From Pseudorhodobacter aquimaris (GTDB lineage Bacteria; Pseudomonadota; Alphaproteobacteria; Rhodobacterales; Rhodobacteraceae), in the NCBI RefSeq assembly GCF_001202025.1, contig NZ_LGHS01000069.1, positions 62,001 to 126,000 of the forward strand: 64,000 bases of DNA. Reading direction: 5' to 3'. Below are positions 17,531-26,510 of the stretch, piece by piece; the first letter of the stretch is position 1, and every line of letters begins with the position of its first letter. The notes below the pieces were generated by a model. That model was not told the origin of the DNA, made no database searches, and worked only from the letters and a program-made list of their open reading frames with translations. The translations under genes and the position numbers were made by a program.

Positions 17531-18703
17531 ATGAATTTTGATGAAGAGATCAACCGCGTCGGCACACATTCGGTCAAATGGGACGCGATGGAGGCGCTTT
17601 ATGGTGTGTCCCCGCAGGACGGTTTGTCGATGTGGGTGGCGGATATGGATTTCCGGCCCCCTGCCTGTGTGCAAAAGGCCGTGGAGGATATGGCCGCCCA
17701 TGGGATCTACGGCTATTTCGGGGATGACAGCGCCTATCTGGCCGCGATCCAGTGGTGGATGAAGAACCGCCACGGCTGGGATGTGGATGCAGAGGCCATT
17801 TTCACCACCCATGGTTTGGTCAATGGCACGGGCCTGTGTGTTCAGGCGTTTTCCGAGCTTGGCGACGGTGTGGTTTTGATGACACCTGTTTATCACGCCT
17901 TTGCGCGGGTGATCTCGGCGGCGGGCCGTAAGGTGGTGGAATGTCAGTTGCCGGTTGAGGATGGCCGGCATGTGATGGATTTCGCCGCATGGGATGACCA
18001 GATGACTGGGAATGAGCGGATGCTGATCCTTTGTTCGCCACATAATCCCGGCGGGCAGGTCTGGACCGCCGAGGAACTCCGCGGCGTTGCCGATTTTGCC
18101 AAGCGTCATGATCTGATTGTCATCTCGGATGAGATCCACCACGATCTGGTGTTTGCGGGCCATAAGCATACGGTTATGCCGCTTGCTGCCCCCGATATTG
18201 CCGATCGTTTGGTGATGATGACGGCGACGACCAAGACCTTCAACATTGCGGGCAGCCATACCGGCAATGTAATTATCCATGATCCTGTTTTGCGTGCTAA
18301 ATTTGCGGCGGTGATGGGCGGGCTTGGCATTTCGCCCAACTCTTTCGGGTTGATGATGGCAACGGCGGCCTATTCGCCCGAGGGGGCGGAATGGCTGGAT
18401 GCGCTGATCGCCTATCTGGCCGAAAACAAACGTATTTTTGATGAAGGCGTGAATGCGATCCCCGGTCTGTCGTCAATGAATATGGAGGCGACCTATCTGG
18501 CATGGGTTGATTTTTCCGGCACTGGCATGACCCGCGATGAATTCACCGCCCGCGTCGAAAAAGATGCGCGGATTGCGGCGAACCACGGCCCAAGCTTTGG
18601 CAAGGGTGGCGAAAGCTGGATGCGCTTCAATCTTGCGACCCCGCGTGTGCGGGTGGTGGAGGCGGTCGCACGGCTGAAGGCAGCCTTTGGTGATCTTCAA
18701 TAG
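17531..18703 (+). CDS. PLP-dependent C-S lyase, MalY/PatB family
   Basis: This 390-residue aminotransferase-fold enzyme resembles the MalY/PatB cystathionine beta-lyases, which split C-S bonds of cystathionine or cysteine conjugates. The early KWDAM and MWVADMDF motifs, typical of this class, are at 16-41. SPHNPGG is at 169-175, the PLP-binding Asp in ISDEIHHDL is at about 200, and the Schiff-base lysine is K235 in TATTKTFNIAGSH. The terminal R.N.A.PR motif is present (MRFNLATPR). The next-but-one gene is another PLP enzyme of sulfur amino acid metabolism, so methionine/cysteine work is likely. Confidence 0.88.
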   Translation: MNFDEEINRVGTHSVKWDAMEALYGVSPQDGLSMWVADMDFRPPACVQKAVEDMAAHGIYGYFGDDSAYLAAIQWWMKNRHGWDVDAEAIFTTHGLVNGTGLCVQAFSELGDGVVLMTPVYHAFARVISAAGRKVVECQLPVEDGRHVMDFAAWDDQMTGNERMLILCSPHNPGGQVWTAEELRGVADFAKRHDLIVISDEIHHDLVFAGHKHTVMPLAAPDIADRLVMMTATTKTFNIAGSHTGNVIIHDPVLRAKFAAVMGGLGISPNSFGLMMATAAYSPEGAEWLDALIAYLAENKRIFDEGVNAIPGLSSMNMEATYLAWVDFSGTGMTRDEFTARVEKDARIAANHGPSFGKGGESWMRFNLATPRVRVVEAVARLKAAFGDLQ

Positions 18704-18763
18704 GTGCATGGACGGGCTGGGCCGCTTGGGCTATCAAACCCCCAGATTTTGCAGGAGAGCGAT

Positions 18764-20107
18764 ATGTCAGGCCACGGCCCAGCCCAAGTGATGACCGCAA
18801 CCAAATCCGGGCCTTTGGCAGGTCGGGCAGAGGTTCCGGGCGATAAATCCATCAGCCACCGCGCGTTGATTTTCGGCGCGATGGCGGTGGGTGAGACGCG
18901 GATCACTGGCCTGCTTGAGGGGCAGGATGTTCTGGATACCGCCAGTGCCATGCGCGCCTTTGGGGCCGAGGTAACACAGCACGGACCGGGGGCATGGTCG
19001 GTGCATGGCGTGGGTGTTGGCGGGTTTCGTGAACCGGAGAACGTGATCGATTTTGGCAATTCCGGCACGGGTGTGCGCCTGATCATGGGCGCGATGGCGA
19101 CCACGGCGATGACCGCAACCTTTACCGGCGATGCCAGTTTGCGCAAACGGCCCATGGGGCGCGTGACCGACCCCTTGGCGTTGTTTGGTACGCAGGCCTA
19201 CGGGCGCCGCGGCGGGCGTTTGCCGATGACACTGGTGGGCGCGGCCAATCCGGTGCCGGTGCGCTATGCCACGCCGGTGCCCTCGGCGCAGGTGAAATCA
19301 GCGGTGTTGCTGGCGGGGTTGAACGCGCCGGGCCAAACGGTCCTAATCGAACGTGAGGCGACGCGCGACCATTCCGAACGTATGCTTGTCGGCTTTGGCG
19401 CAGAGCTGGTGGTCGAGCAAACCGACGAGGGTAATATGATCACCCTGACCGGCCAGCCAGAGCTGCGCCCTCAAGTGGTGGCGGTGCCGCGCGATCCGTC
19501 CTCGGCGGCCTTTCCGGTCTGTGCGGCCTTGATCGTGGAGGGGTCGGATATTTTCGTGCCGGGCGTTTCGCAAAACCTGACGCGCAACGGGATTTACCTG
19601 ACGCTTGTTGAAATGGGTGCCGACATCACATTTGAGAACCCGCGCGAAGAGGGCGGCGAACCGGTTGCCGATCTGCGGGTGAAGTTTTCTGAGATGACGG
19701 GTATCGAGGTGCCACCGGCACGCGCCCCTTCGATGATCGATGAATATCCGGTCTTGGCGGTTGTGGCGGCCAATGCCACAGGGCGCACGGTGATGCGCGG
19801 TATCAAGGAGTTGCGGGTCAAGGAATCCGACCGGATCGACGCGATGGCACGCGGGCTTGAGGCCTGTGGTGTGACGGTTGAAGAGGATGAGGATACGCTG
19901 ATCGTGCATGGTCGCGGGCCGGGATCGGTGCCGGGGGGGGCGACCTGTGCCACCCATCTCGATCACCGGATCGCGATGTCGTTCCTTGTGGCGGGCATGG
20001 CGAGCGCGGCACCAATTTCCATTGATGATGCCTCACCTATTGCTACGTCCTTCCCCCTGTTCGAAGGGTTGATGACGGGACTTGGCGCGACCCTGACAAA
20101 GGCCTGA
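18764..20107 (+). CDS. aroA: 3-phosphoshikimate 1-carboxyvinyltransferase (EPSP synthase), class II-like
   Basis: The enzyme makes EPSP from shikimate-3-phosphate and PEP in aromatic amino acid synthesis. The start follows AGGAG; the 447-residue protein opens with a short tail, then [14 protein letters not shown]. It resembles the class II (CP4-type) enzymes in [65 protein letters not shown] and [13 protein letters not shown]. In CP4 the stretch after DFGN is AATG; here residues 100-103 are SGTG, putting Gly at the position of the CP4 Ala100. It begins a rightward run followed after 4 bases by a PLP-lyase gene, then cmk and rpsA. Confidence 0.95.
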   Translation: MSGHGPAQVMTATKSGPLAGRAEVPGDKSISHRALIFGAMAVGETRITGLLEGQDVLDTASAMRAFGAEVTQHGPGAWSVHGVGVGGFREPENVIDFGNSGTGVRLIMGAMATTAMTATFTGDASLRKRPMGRVTDPLALFGTQAYGRRGGRLPMTLVGAANPVPVRYATPVPSAQVKSAVLLAGLNAPGQTVLIEREATRDHSERMLVGFGAELVVEQTDEGNMITLTGQPELRPQVVAVPRDPSSAAFPVCAALIVEGSDIFVPGVSQNLTRNGIYLTLVEMGADITFENPREEGGEPVADLRVKFSEMTGIEVPPARAPSMIDEYPVLAVVAANATGRTVMRGIKELRVKESDRIDAMARGLEACGVTVEEDEDTLIVHGRGPGSVPGGATCATHLDHRIAMSFLVAGMASAAPISIDDASPIATSFPLFEGLMTGLGATLTKA

Positions 20108-20111
20108 TCTG

Positions 20112-21215
20112 ATGGATGCCAAAGGAAAAGAGCGTTTCGCCAAGCTGCTGCATCACCGCGCGGCCATGTTGGAAAAAGGAGAGCCGGTTGCACCGCCTCT
20201 GGTCTCGGCGACGACCTTTCATTTGCCGGATATCGAAGGGGCCAGCCATACCTACGGCCGTGTTGCGATGCCGACATGGGAGGCCGTAGAGGCACAGCTT
20301 GGGATTCTGGAGGATGCGCCTTGCGTGGCCTTTCCGTCGGGCATGGCGGCAATCTCCGCAGCGTTGATGGCGGTGCTGACGGATCGCAAACGTCTGATCA
20401 TTCCGGCGGATGGCTATTACGTCACGCGTGTGTTTTCCGAAAACTTTCTGGCCACCTATGGGGTAGAGGTGATCGAGGTTCCGACCGCCGAGATGGAGAC
20501 GGCGGATTTGTCTGGCGGGGCGGTGGTGTTTCTGGAAACGCCGTCCAACCCGGGGCTTGATTGCTGTGATATCGCCTTGATTGCGCAGCGGGTGCGCACG
20601 GCGAGGGGGCTGTTGATCGTGGATAACACGACCATGACCGCGCTCATGCAACGCCCGCTCGATCTGGGGGCGGATATGGTTGTGGCCGCTGATACCAAGG
20701 CGCCGGGCGGGCATTCGGATGTGCTGTTTGGCCATGTCGCCACCCGCGATGCGGCGCTGGCGGAAAGGGTGCGCAACTGGCGCAAGCTGTCGGGGGCTGT
20801 GCCGGGCGGCTTTGAGGCATGGTTGATGCACCGCGGGATCGAGACTTTGGAGGTGCGGCTGGAGCGGATGTGCGCCTCGGCCCAGATCATTGCGGAACGG
20901 CTTGCGGCCCATCCCGCGGTTTCCAATGTGCGTTATCCGGGTTTGCCGGATGATCCCTCTTATGCGCTGGCGCGGCGGCAGATGTCGGGTTTCGGCTTTT
21001 TGATCGGGTTTGAGCTGGCCTCCGAGGCGGCGGCCGAGGCATTTTTGGCGACTTGCCCGATGATGACGCAGACCACCAGCTTTGGCGGCACCCATACGGC
21101 GGGCGAACGCCGTGCGCGCTGGGGTGATAATGTGGCCCCCGGCTTTATCCGGCTCTCGGTGGGGGTGGAGCCGGCAGAGCCGCTTTGGGCGGCCATAAAC
21201 GCGGCGCTGACCTAA
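20112..21215 (+). CDS. Cys/Met metabolism PLP-dependent enzyme, cystathionine gamma-lyase-like
   Basis: The 367-residue protein belongs to the trans-sulfuration family. It shows HTYGRVAMPT near residue 46, the substrate/PLP-binding FPSGMAAISA at 74-83, LETPSNPGLD at 141-150, the PLP-contacting Asp in LIVDNTTMTA at about 171 and the Schiff-base lysine K196 in ADTKAPGGHSD. The C-terminus has the TSFGGTHTAGERRARWG and FIRLSVGVE stretch. Members do cystathionine gamma- or beta-lysis or sulfhydrylation, which cannot be separated by eye. It lies 4 bases after aroA and 15 before cmk, so cotranscription is likely, although the pathway link is not obvious. Confidence 0.85.
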   Translation: MDAKGKERFAKLLHHRAAMLEKGEPVAPPLVSATTFHLPDIEGASHTYGRVAMPTWEAVEAQLGILEDAPCVAFPSGMAAISAALMAVLTDRKRLIIPADGYYVTRVFSENFLATYGVEVIEVPTAEMETADLSGGAVVFLETPSNPGLDCCDIALIAQRVRTARGLLIVDNTTMTALMQRPLDLGADMVVAADTKAPGGHSDVLFGHVATRDAALAERVRNWRKLSGAVPGGFEAWLMHRGIETLEVRLERMCASAQIIAERLAAHPAVSNVRYPGLPDDPSYALARRQMSGFGFLIGFELASEAAAEAFLATCPMMTQTTSFGGTHTAGERRARWGDNVAPGFIRLSVGVEPAEPLWAAINAALT

Positions 21216-21230
21216 GCAGGAGATATGGAT

Positions 21231-21818
21231 ATGACATTTATCGTTGCGATTGACGGGCCGGCCGCGGCGGGCAAGGGCACCATCAGCCGTGCAGTGGCCG
21301 CGCATTTCGGCTTTGCGCATCTGGATACGGGGCTTTTGTACCGTGCCGTTGGCGTCAAGGGCGGCGATCCGGTAGAGGCCGCCCGCAGCCTGACCGAAGA
21401 GGATCTGGCGCGCGACGATTTGCGCAGCATGGAGGCCGGGCAGGCCGCAAGCCGCGTTGCCGCCATCCCTGAGGTGCGCGCCGCTTTGGTCGATTTCCAG
21501 CGGTGCTTTGCGCGCCGTGCAGGTGGGGCGGTGCTTGACGGGCGCGATATCGGCACGGTGATCTGCCCCGATGCGGATGTGAAGCTTTACGTTACCGCCA
21601 GCGCCGAGATCCGCGCCCGCCGCCGTTGGCTGGAGCTGGGCGAAGACGCTGATTTCGATGATATCCTTGCCCAAGTGCGCGAACGCGATGACCGTGATAT
21701 GAACAGGCTTGATGCACCGCTGAAACCGGCACAGGGGGCCGTCACCCTTGATACCTCCGCGATGACGGTGGAGGATGCCGTGGCACGGGCGGTGGCCGAG
21801 GTTTCGGCGCGGCGCTGA
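21231..21818 (+). CDS. cmk: Cytidylate kinase
   Basis: The enzyme phosphorylates CMP and dCMP. The 195-residue protein opens [22 protein letters not shown] with the P-loop GPAAAGKGT. It then has [35 protein letters not shown] and the LDTSAM...A end. It is shorter than the 227-residue E. coli enzyme, mainly in the CMP-binding insert, as is common in this order. Two ATGs lie six bases apart; the second (21231) is 8 bases from GGAG while the first is only 2 bases away, so the second is chosen. The order aroA-lyase-cmk-(nitroreductase)-rpsA-ihfB preserves the widespread aroA-cmk-rpsA-ihfB arrangement. Confidence 0.94.
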   Translation: MTFIVAIDGPAAAGKGTISRAVAAHFGFAHLDTGLLYRAVGVKGGDPVEAARSLTEEDLARDDLRSMEAGQAASRVAAIPEVRAALVDFQRCFARRAGGAVLDGRDIGTVICPDADVKLYVTASAEIRARRRWLELGEDADFDDILAQVRERDDRDMNRLDAPLKPAQGAVTLDTSAMTVEDAVARAVAEVSARR

Positions 21819-21932
21819 TCATTCTCCCTGATTTTTGCACAGAAGCTTTGCGCCTATGCGTGTTTTCTGCACAGCCGCGAGGGCTTAGGTCTGTCCCATA
21901 GAAAAGAGCAGGCCATAGAATAGGAATACCGG

Positions 21933-22565
21933 ATGCTGAACGAACGTTTGAACTGGCGCTATGCCACCAAGAAAATGGACCCGTCAAAAACCGTCCCCCA
22001 AGAGAAGCTGGACCGAATTCTGCAGGCGGTAAGCCTTGCGCCGACCTCTAGCGGGTTGCAGCCGTTCGAGGTGATCGTGGTCAAAAATCCCGGGATCCGC
22101 GAGAAATTGCGCGAGGCGGGCTTTGATCAGGCGCAGATCACCGACGGCACCGCCGTACTGGTTTTTGCCGCATGGGACAATTACACCGAGGCGCGAATCG
22201 ACGGGGTACTGTCGATGACCGAAGATCAGCGCGGGATGAAATCCGAGACGCTGACAGGATATTATGACCGGCTCAAGCAATCCTATTTGCCCCGCGATGC
22301 GAAGACCAATTTCGAACATGCGGCGCGCCAAGCCTATATCGGCCTTGGCCTTGCCGTAACTGCCGCCGCCTTTGAGGAAGTGGACGCCACCCCGATGGAA
22401 GGCTTCGACCCTGAAAAATTCGATGAAATCCTTGGTTTGCGCGGACGCGGCCTGCGTTCGGTGGCGATTTTGCCCTTGGGTTACAGCGCCAATGAAGGCG
22501 ACTGGTTGAAGGGTGCAAAAAAGGTGCGCCGCCCGATGGAAGACTTTGTGACGGTTGTGGATTGA
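21933..22565 (+). CDS. NAD(P)H-dependent nitroreductase family oxidoreductase
   Basis: This 210-residue FMN flavoprotein is close in layout to NfsB/YfkO-type nitroreductases. It shows RYATKKMDPSKTVP near residue 9, the FMN-contacting APTSSGLQPFEVIVV at about 36-50, and Q.YIGLGLAVTAAAFEEVDATPMEGFDPEKFDEILGL, then SVAILPLGY. These enzymes reduce quinones, nitro compounds or flavins with NAD(P)H in the cytoplasm. It is inserted between cmk and rpsA, genes usually adjacent, with 114 bases upstream and a hairpin terminator directly after it, so it is probably its own transcript. Confidence 0.9.
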   Translation: MLNERLNWRYATKKMDPSKTVPQEKLDRILQAVSLAPTSSGLQPFEVIVVKNPGIREKLREAGFDQAQITDGTAVLVFAAWDNYTEARIDGVLSMTEDQRGMKSETLTGYYDRLKQSYLPRDAKTNFEHAARQAYIGLGLAVTAAAFEEVDATPMEGFDPEKFDEILGLRGRGLRSVAILPLGYSANEGDWLKGAKKVRRPMEDFVTVVD

Positions 22566-22568
22566 ACC

Positions 22569-22597
22569 AAGCGGGGGCGGCGCAATCCGCCCCGCTT
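22569..22597 (+). terminator. Probable terminator after the nitroreductase gene
   Basis: AAGCGGGGGCGG and CCGCCCCGCTT form a stem of about 11 bp with one bulged G around the CGCAAT loop. TTTGCTT follows. It starts 4 bases past the stop codon and separates the nitroreductase gene from the rpsA leader. The weak T-tract lowers confidence. Confidence 0.6.
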
Positions 22598-22660
22598 TGC
22601 TTGCGGGCTTTTGCGTAGCCCTTGCCAGTAAGGCTTTTCCGCGTTAATACCCGCGCAATC

Positions 22661-22689
22661 TTGACAAGATTCCATGCGTGCCGCATTTC
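22661..22689 (+). promoter_or_regulatory. Candidate promoter in the rpsA leader
   Basis: A perfect -35 hexamer TTGACA is at 22661-22666. Seventeen bases downstream the -10 position reads CATTTC, a poor match, so only half of the promoter is convincing. It lies 92-120 bases before the rpsA ATG in a 215-base gene-free region. rpsA leaders in other bacteria carry autoregulatory structure, but I cannot identify one here. Confidence 0.35.
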
Positions 22690-22780
22690 GGCGCGCTTTT
22701 GGCTTTTTGCTCGATTCCACTCCAAGACCGGCGGAGACAACCGCAAGGCCAGCAAAACGACGAAAAGGAAACTATTTTTA

Positions 22781-24463
22781 ATGGCTACTATGAACTCCAT
22801 GGAAGAATTCGAAGCACTCTTGGAAGAGAGCCTCGAGATTGACACCCCTCAAGAAGGGTCTGTTGTCAAAGGCAAGGTTATCGCAATCGAAGCGGGCCAG
22901 GCCATCATCGACGTCGGCTACAAAATGGAAGGCCGCGTTGATCTGAAAGAATTTGCCGAAATCGGCGGAACTGCTGAGATCGAAGTCGGCGACGAAGTAG
23001 AGGTATTCCTCGACCGCGTCGAAAATGCCCGTGGCGAAGCACAGATTTCGCGCGACAAGGCCAAGCGCGAAGAAGCTTGGGACCGGTTGGAGCGTGCATA
23101 CGCTGATGAAACCCGCGTTGACGGTGCTATCTTTGGCCGCGTCAAAGGCGGCTTTACTGTGGATCTGGGCGGCGCTGTTGCGTTCCTTCCCGGCTCGCAG
23201 GTTGACGTGCGCCCTGTGCGCGATGCAGGCCCCTTGATGGGCATGAAGCAGCCGTTCCAGATTCTGAAAATGGACCGTCGCCGTGGCAACATCGTTGTGT
23301 CGCGCCGCGCCATCCTCGAAGAATCCCGTGCCGAGCAGCGCGCCGAAGTTATCGGCAACCTGACCGAAGGCCAAACTGTTGACGGCGTTGTGAAAAACAT
23401 CACCGAATACGGTGCCTTTGTTGATCTGGGCGGCGTTGACGGCCTGTTGCACGTCACCGACATGGCATGGCGCCGTGTGAACCACCCGTCCGAGATTTTG
23501 GCGATTGGCGAAACCGTCAAGGTTCAGGTCATCAAAATCAACAAAGAGACACACCGCATCAGCCTTGGCATGAAGCAGTTGCAGTCGGATCCATGGGATG
23601 CGGTTGAAACGCAATACGCCCTTGGCACCGTGCACAAAGGCCGTGTCACCAACATCACCGATTACGGCGCATTTGTCGAATTGGAGGCTGGTGTCGAAGG
23701 TCTGGTTCACGTCTCCGAGATGTCTTGGACCAAGAAAAACGTACACCCCGGCAAGATCGTCTCGACCAGCCAGGAAGTTGACGTCATGGTTCTGGAGATC
23801 GACAGCGCCAAGCGTCGCGTTTCCCTCGGCCTCAAGCAGACGCAACGTAACCCATGGGAAGTGTTTGCAGAAACCCACCCAGTCGGCACCAACATCGAAG
23901 GCGAAGTCAAGAACATCACCGAATTCGGTCTGTTCGTCGGCCTCGACAACGACATCGACGGCATGGTCCATTTGTCCGACCTGTCTTGGGACCAGCGCGG
24001 CGAAGAAGCGATTGCCAACTACCGCAAGGGCGACACGGTTCAGGCCGCTGTTACCGAAGTGGACGTTGAAAAAGAGCGTATCAGCCTGTCGGTCAAAGCC
24101 CTTGGCGAAGATACCTTCTCCGATGCGGTTGACGGCGTGAAGCGCGGCTCCATCATCACGGTTGAAGTGACAGCGATCGAAGAGGGCGGCATCGAGGTGG
24201 ATTACAACGGTATGAAATCCTTCATCCGTCGTTCCGACCTGTCGCGCGACCGTGCCGACCAGCGCCCTGAGCGTTTCGGCATTGGCGACAAGATCGATGT
24301 GCGCGTGACCAATGTAGACAGCAAAACCCGCCGTTTGGGTCTGTCGGTGAAAGCCCGCGAGATCGCAGAAGAGAAAGAAGCCGTAGAACAGTATGGCTCT
24401 TCCGATTCGGGCGCGTCGCTGGGCGATATCCTTGGCGCGGCGCTGAAAGGCGACAAGGATTGA
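22781..24463 (+). CDS. rpsA: 30S ribosomal protein S1
   Basis: The largest ribosomal protein binds mRNA and helps load it onto the 30S subunit. The 560-residue product has six S1 (OB-fold) repeats. The later ones are easy to see as G.V.NITEYGAFVDLGGVDGLLHVTDMAW, G.VTNITDYGAFVELEAGVEGLVHVSEMSW and G.VKNITEFGLFVGLDNDIDGMVHLSDLSW. The N-terminus MATMNSMEEFEALLEESL is standard for alphaproteobacteria and follows AAGGAA; the longer open frame from 22622 is leader sequence. A strong terminator follows at 24496. ihfB is the next gene but has its own promoter. Confidence 0.98.
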   Translation: MATMNSMEEFEALLEESLEIDTPQEGSVVKGKVIAIEAGQAIIDVGYKMEGRVDLKEFAEIGGTAEIEVGDEVEVFLDRVENARGEAQISRDKAKREEAWDRLERAYADETRVDGAIFGRVKGGFTVDLGGAVAFLPGSQVDVRPVRDAGPLMGMKQPFQILKMDRRRGNIVVSRRAILEESRAEQRAEVIGNLTEGQTVDGVVKNITEYGAFVDLGGVDGLLHVTDMAWRRVNHPSEILAIGETVKVQVIKINKETHRISLGMKQLQSDPWDAVETQYALGTVHKGRVTNITDYGAFVELEAGVEGLVHVSEMSWTKKNVHPGKIVSTSQEVDVMVLEIDSAKRRVSLGLKQTQRNPWEVFAETHPVGTNIEGEVKNITEFGLFVGLDNDIDGMVHLSDLSWDQRGEEAIANYRKGDTVQAAVTEVDVEKERISLSVKALGEDTFSDAVDGVKRGSIITVEVTAIEEGGIEVDYNGMKSFIRRSDLSRDRADQRPERFGIGDKIDVRVTNVDSKTRRLGLSVKAREIAEEKEAVEQYGSSDSGASLGDILGAALKGDKD

Positions 24464-24495
24464 TCTCAGGCTATTGATGGCTTGAAAACGTCTTT

Positions 24496-24523
24496 AAAGG
24501 CCCCGCGTTTTTGCGGGGCCTTT
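24496..24523 (+). terminator. Rho-independent terminator of rpsA
   Basis: AAAGGCCCCGC (24496-24506) pairs perfectly over 11 bp with GCGGGGCCTTT (24513-24523) around a GTTTTT loop. TTTGCTTTATCTTT continues downstream. It lies 32 bases after the rpsA stop. Confidence 0.88.
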
Positions 24524-24565
24524 GCTTTATCTTTGCTAATGCACGGACTTAACTGGTTTTCCTGT

Positions 24566-24593
24566 TTGTCAGTGACTTATTTTTCCCTATAGT
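24566..24593 (+). promoter_or_regulatory. Sigma-70-type promoter of ihfB
   Basis: TTGTCA (24566-24571) and TATAGT (24588-24593) are separated by 16 bases in an AT-rich patch that stands out from the surroundings. The site lies between the rpsA terminator and the ihfB start 60 bases later. Confidence 0.6.
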
Positions 24594-24653
24594 TGAAAAT
24601 GAAATATTCGGCGGTGCCAAAACCGTTGTTGGCCTCAGGGGAGGAATGTAGGG

Positions 24654-24935
24654 ATGATCCGTTCGGAACTGATCCAAAAGATTGCAGATGAAAATCCGCA
24701 CCTGACGCAGCGCCATGTTGAGCGTATCGTCAACACTGTGTTCGAAGAAATCATTGAGGCGCTGTCGCGTGGCGACAGGGTTGAACTGCGCGGTTTTGGC
24801 GCGTTCTCTGTCAAGGCACGCGATGCGAGAATCGGACGAAACCCGCGCACGGGGGAATCAGTGCAGGTTGAAGATAAGAAGGTTCCCTTCTTTAAGACCG
24901 GCAAACTGTTGCGCGACAGATTGAACGGAAGGTAA
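24654..24935 (+). CDS. ihfB: Integration host factor subunit beta
   Basis: This nucleoid-associated protein bends DNA as a heterodimer with IhfA. The 93-residue length is normal. It has [19 protein letters not shown] at the start, then [12 protein letters not shown], the beta-arm tip motif IGRNPRTGE with the intercalating Pro, and [15 protein letters not shown] at the end, all standard for IHF-beta. It directly precedes lapA (9 bases), an arrangement common in proteobacteria, and probably starts the ihfB-lapA-trpF operon from the promoter at 24566. Confidence 0.97.
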   Translation: MIRSELIQKIADENPHLTQRHVERIVNTVFEEIIEALSRGDRVELRGFGAFSVKARDARIGRNPRTGESVQVEDKKVPFFKTGKLLRDRLNGR

Positions 24936-24944
24936 AGGTCCAAG

Positions 24945-25307
24945 ATGATCCGCTATTTGCGTTATTTGCTTCTGGTTGTGCTGGCCATTGTTCTGCTTAC
25001 GGTGGCTTTGGCCAACCGGGAGGCTGTGACCTTGAACGCCTTGCCCGCGGATATTGCGGCTTTTGCCAATCTGAACTTTGGGCTGACCGTGCCGCTTTAC
25101 ATGGTCATCTTTGCGGGCATCGTCGCCGGTTTGATGATCGGTTTCGTCTGGGAATGGTTCCGTGAGCATAAGCATCGCGCCACCGCCGCCGCCCGCGCCC
25201 GCGAGATCAAGAGGTTGGAGCGTGAATTGGAGTTGTTGCGCCGCGCCAAGCCCGAACCCAAGGATGAGGTTCTTGCGCTGCTGGACCGTCCCGCCAAGGC
25301 AAGCTGA
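24945..25307 (+). CDS. LapA (DUF1049) family inner-membrane protein
   Basis: The 120-residue protein has two membrane helices, at about 4-22 and 46-66, joined by a short periplasmic loop (NREAVTLNALP). A charged cytoplasmic tail rich in Arg, Glu and Ala is predicted as a coiled coil (residues 72-110). The NREAVTLN segment is the hallmark of DUF1049/LapA, which in E. coli (YciS) forms a complex with LapB to control lipopolysaccharide synthesis. No lapB follows; trpF starts 3 bases downstream. Its role in LPS control is inferred from the family. Confidence 0.85.
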   Translation: MIRYLRYLLLVVLAIVLLTVALANREAVTLNALPADIAAFANLNFGLTVPLYMVIFAGIVAGLMIGFVWEWFREHKHRATAAARAREIKRLERELELLRRAKPEPKDEVLALLDRPAKAS

Positions 25308-25310
25308 AAT

Positions 25311-25949
25311 ATGGCGGATGTCAGAGTAAAGATCTGCGGATTGCGCAGCCCTGCTGATATGGCTGCGGTCGTTGCGGCGGGTGCGGGCTATGCCGGTTTT
25401 GTGTTTTTTTCGAAATCGCCGCGTCATCTGACCTTGGAAGAGGCCCGACTTTTGGCCTTTGCAGCACCGCCGGGACTTGCCAAGGTCGCGCTGACGGTGG
25501 GTGCAGACAATGCCGCACTAGACGCGATCATTGATGCGGTGCCGCTTGATATGCTGCAGCTTCACGGTCAGGAAACACCGGAACGTGTTGCCGAAATCCG
25601 GGAACGTTATGGTCTGCCTGTCATGAAGGCGATAGGCGTCGCGGATGAGGGCGATCTGGCCATGCTGACGGATTATTCCCTCGTGGCCGATCAGATCCTG
25701 ATTGACGCCAAACCACCCAAAGGCGCGGATTTGCCCGGTGGGAATGGGCTTTCATTTGACTGGCGCTTGTTGGTGGGCCGTAAGTGGTTGCGCCCGTGGA
25801 TGCTGGCCGGTGGGCTGACAGCTGAAAACGTGGCCGAGGCGATCCGCCTGACAGGTGCGCGGCAGGTTGATGTCTCCTCTGGTGTGGAAAGCGCGCCGGG
25901 CGTCAAGGATGCCGCCAAAATCGATGCATTCGTAAAGGCAGCAACATGA
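25311..25949 (+). CDS. trpF: Phosphoribosylanthranilate isomerase
   Basis: This TIM-barrel enzyme performs the Amadori rearrangement in tryptophan synthesis. The 212-residue protein begins with [12 protein letters not shown], where the Cys is catalytic. It has [15 protein letters not shown], then [25 protein letters not shown] with the catalytic Asp, [10 protein letters not shown] and [15 protein letters not shown]. It starts 3 bases after lapA and its stop overlaps the next GNAT gene by 4 bases (ATGA). trpB lies one gene downstream. Confidence 0.97.
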   Translation: MADVRVKICGLRSPADMAAVVAAGAGYAGFVFFSKSPRHLTLEEARLLAFAAPPGLAKVALTVGADNAALDAIIDAVPLDMLQLHGQETPERVAEIRERYGLPVMKAIGVADEGDLAMLTDYSLVADQILIDAKPPKGADLPGGNGLSFDWRLLVGRKWLRPWMLAGGLTAENVAEAIRLTGARQVDVSSGVESAPGVKDAAKIDAFVKAAT

Positions 25950-26398
25950 TCCGCTGGCGTGAGGCGCTGCGCGCCGATGTCCCCGCGATTGTCGCCCTCT
26001 TGCGTGAGGATGCCTTGGGCCAAGCCCGTGAAAGCGCGGATATCGCCGATTACACTGCCGCCTTTGACGCGATGTCCTATGAGTACGGCAATACGCTGAT
26101 TGTCGGGGAGGCCGAGGGCCGCGTGGTTGCAACCTATCAACTGACCTTCATCACCGGCCTTTCCTTGCGCGCCAGCCGTCGTGCGCAGGTGGAATCGGTA
26201 CGTGTTGCGGCCAAGGTCCGATCCGAAGGCGTGGGCTCTGCGTTGATGCGGGATGCCGAAATGCGCGCGACCCATGCGGGCTGCAGCTTGATCCAGCTGA
26301 CCAGCGACAAAACCCGAGACGATGCGCTGCGGTTTTATGAGCGCGCGGGGTATGCGCCTTCGCACATCGGGTTCAAAAAACGACTGGATCAAAGCTGA
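25946..26398 (+). CDS. GNAT family N-acetyltransferase
   Basis: The 150-residue protein begins [18 protein letters not shown], common in single-domain GNAT enzymes. The acetyl-CoA pyrophosphate-binding segment [21 protein letters not shown] is at about 88-108, where the RxxGxG/A role is played by RSEGVG. It ends [21 protein letters not shown], the classic C-terminal strand. It is translationally coupled to trpF (ATGA overlap) and precedes trpB by 112 bases, so it interrupts what is often a trpF-trpB pair. The substrate is unknown and no link to tryptophan is established. Confidence 0.88.
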   Translation: MIRWREALRADVPAIVALLREDALGQARESADIADYTAAFDAMSYEYGNTLIVGEAEGRVVATYQLTFITGLSLRASRRAQVESVRVAAKVRSEGVGSALMRDAEMRATHAGCSLIQLTSDKTRDDALRFYERAGYAPSHIGFKKRLDQS

Positions 26399-26459
26399 CG
26401 TGAAACCTTTCCAACTGTGCTTGGCTGCGCTAGATCGGTGGGTGACTTAGGTTTTTGCT

Positions 26460-26477
26460 GCGTCAATGATTTGACGC
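26460..26477. promoter_or_regulatory. Short perfect inverted repeat before trpB
   Basis: GCGTCAA (26460-26466) and TTGACGC (26471-26477) are exact reverse complements with a TGAT spacer, 33 bases before the trpB start. It could be an operator or a small leader hairpin. There is no leader peptide with tandem Trp codons, so classical attenuation is not supported. Confidence 0.35.
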
Positions 26478-26510
26478 GGTATGTAGGGATTGAACGAAGG
26501 GCAGGAACAG

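Noticed and set aside
17375-18280. A 300-codon N-terminal extension of the first deformylase, reaching into the PatB-type gene.
   Set aside because: The extension has no deformylase homology, is antisense to a real gene, and MKRPILLHPDPRL is the normal start.
20043-21674. 543-codon open frame opposite the aroA end, the PLP-lyase gene and cmk.
   Set aside because: It crosses three genes with clear families on the other strand; its own product looks random.
22778-23971. 397-codon open frame opposite rpsA.
   Set aside because: rpsA is certain; the antisense frame repeats because the S1 repeats repeat.
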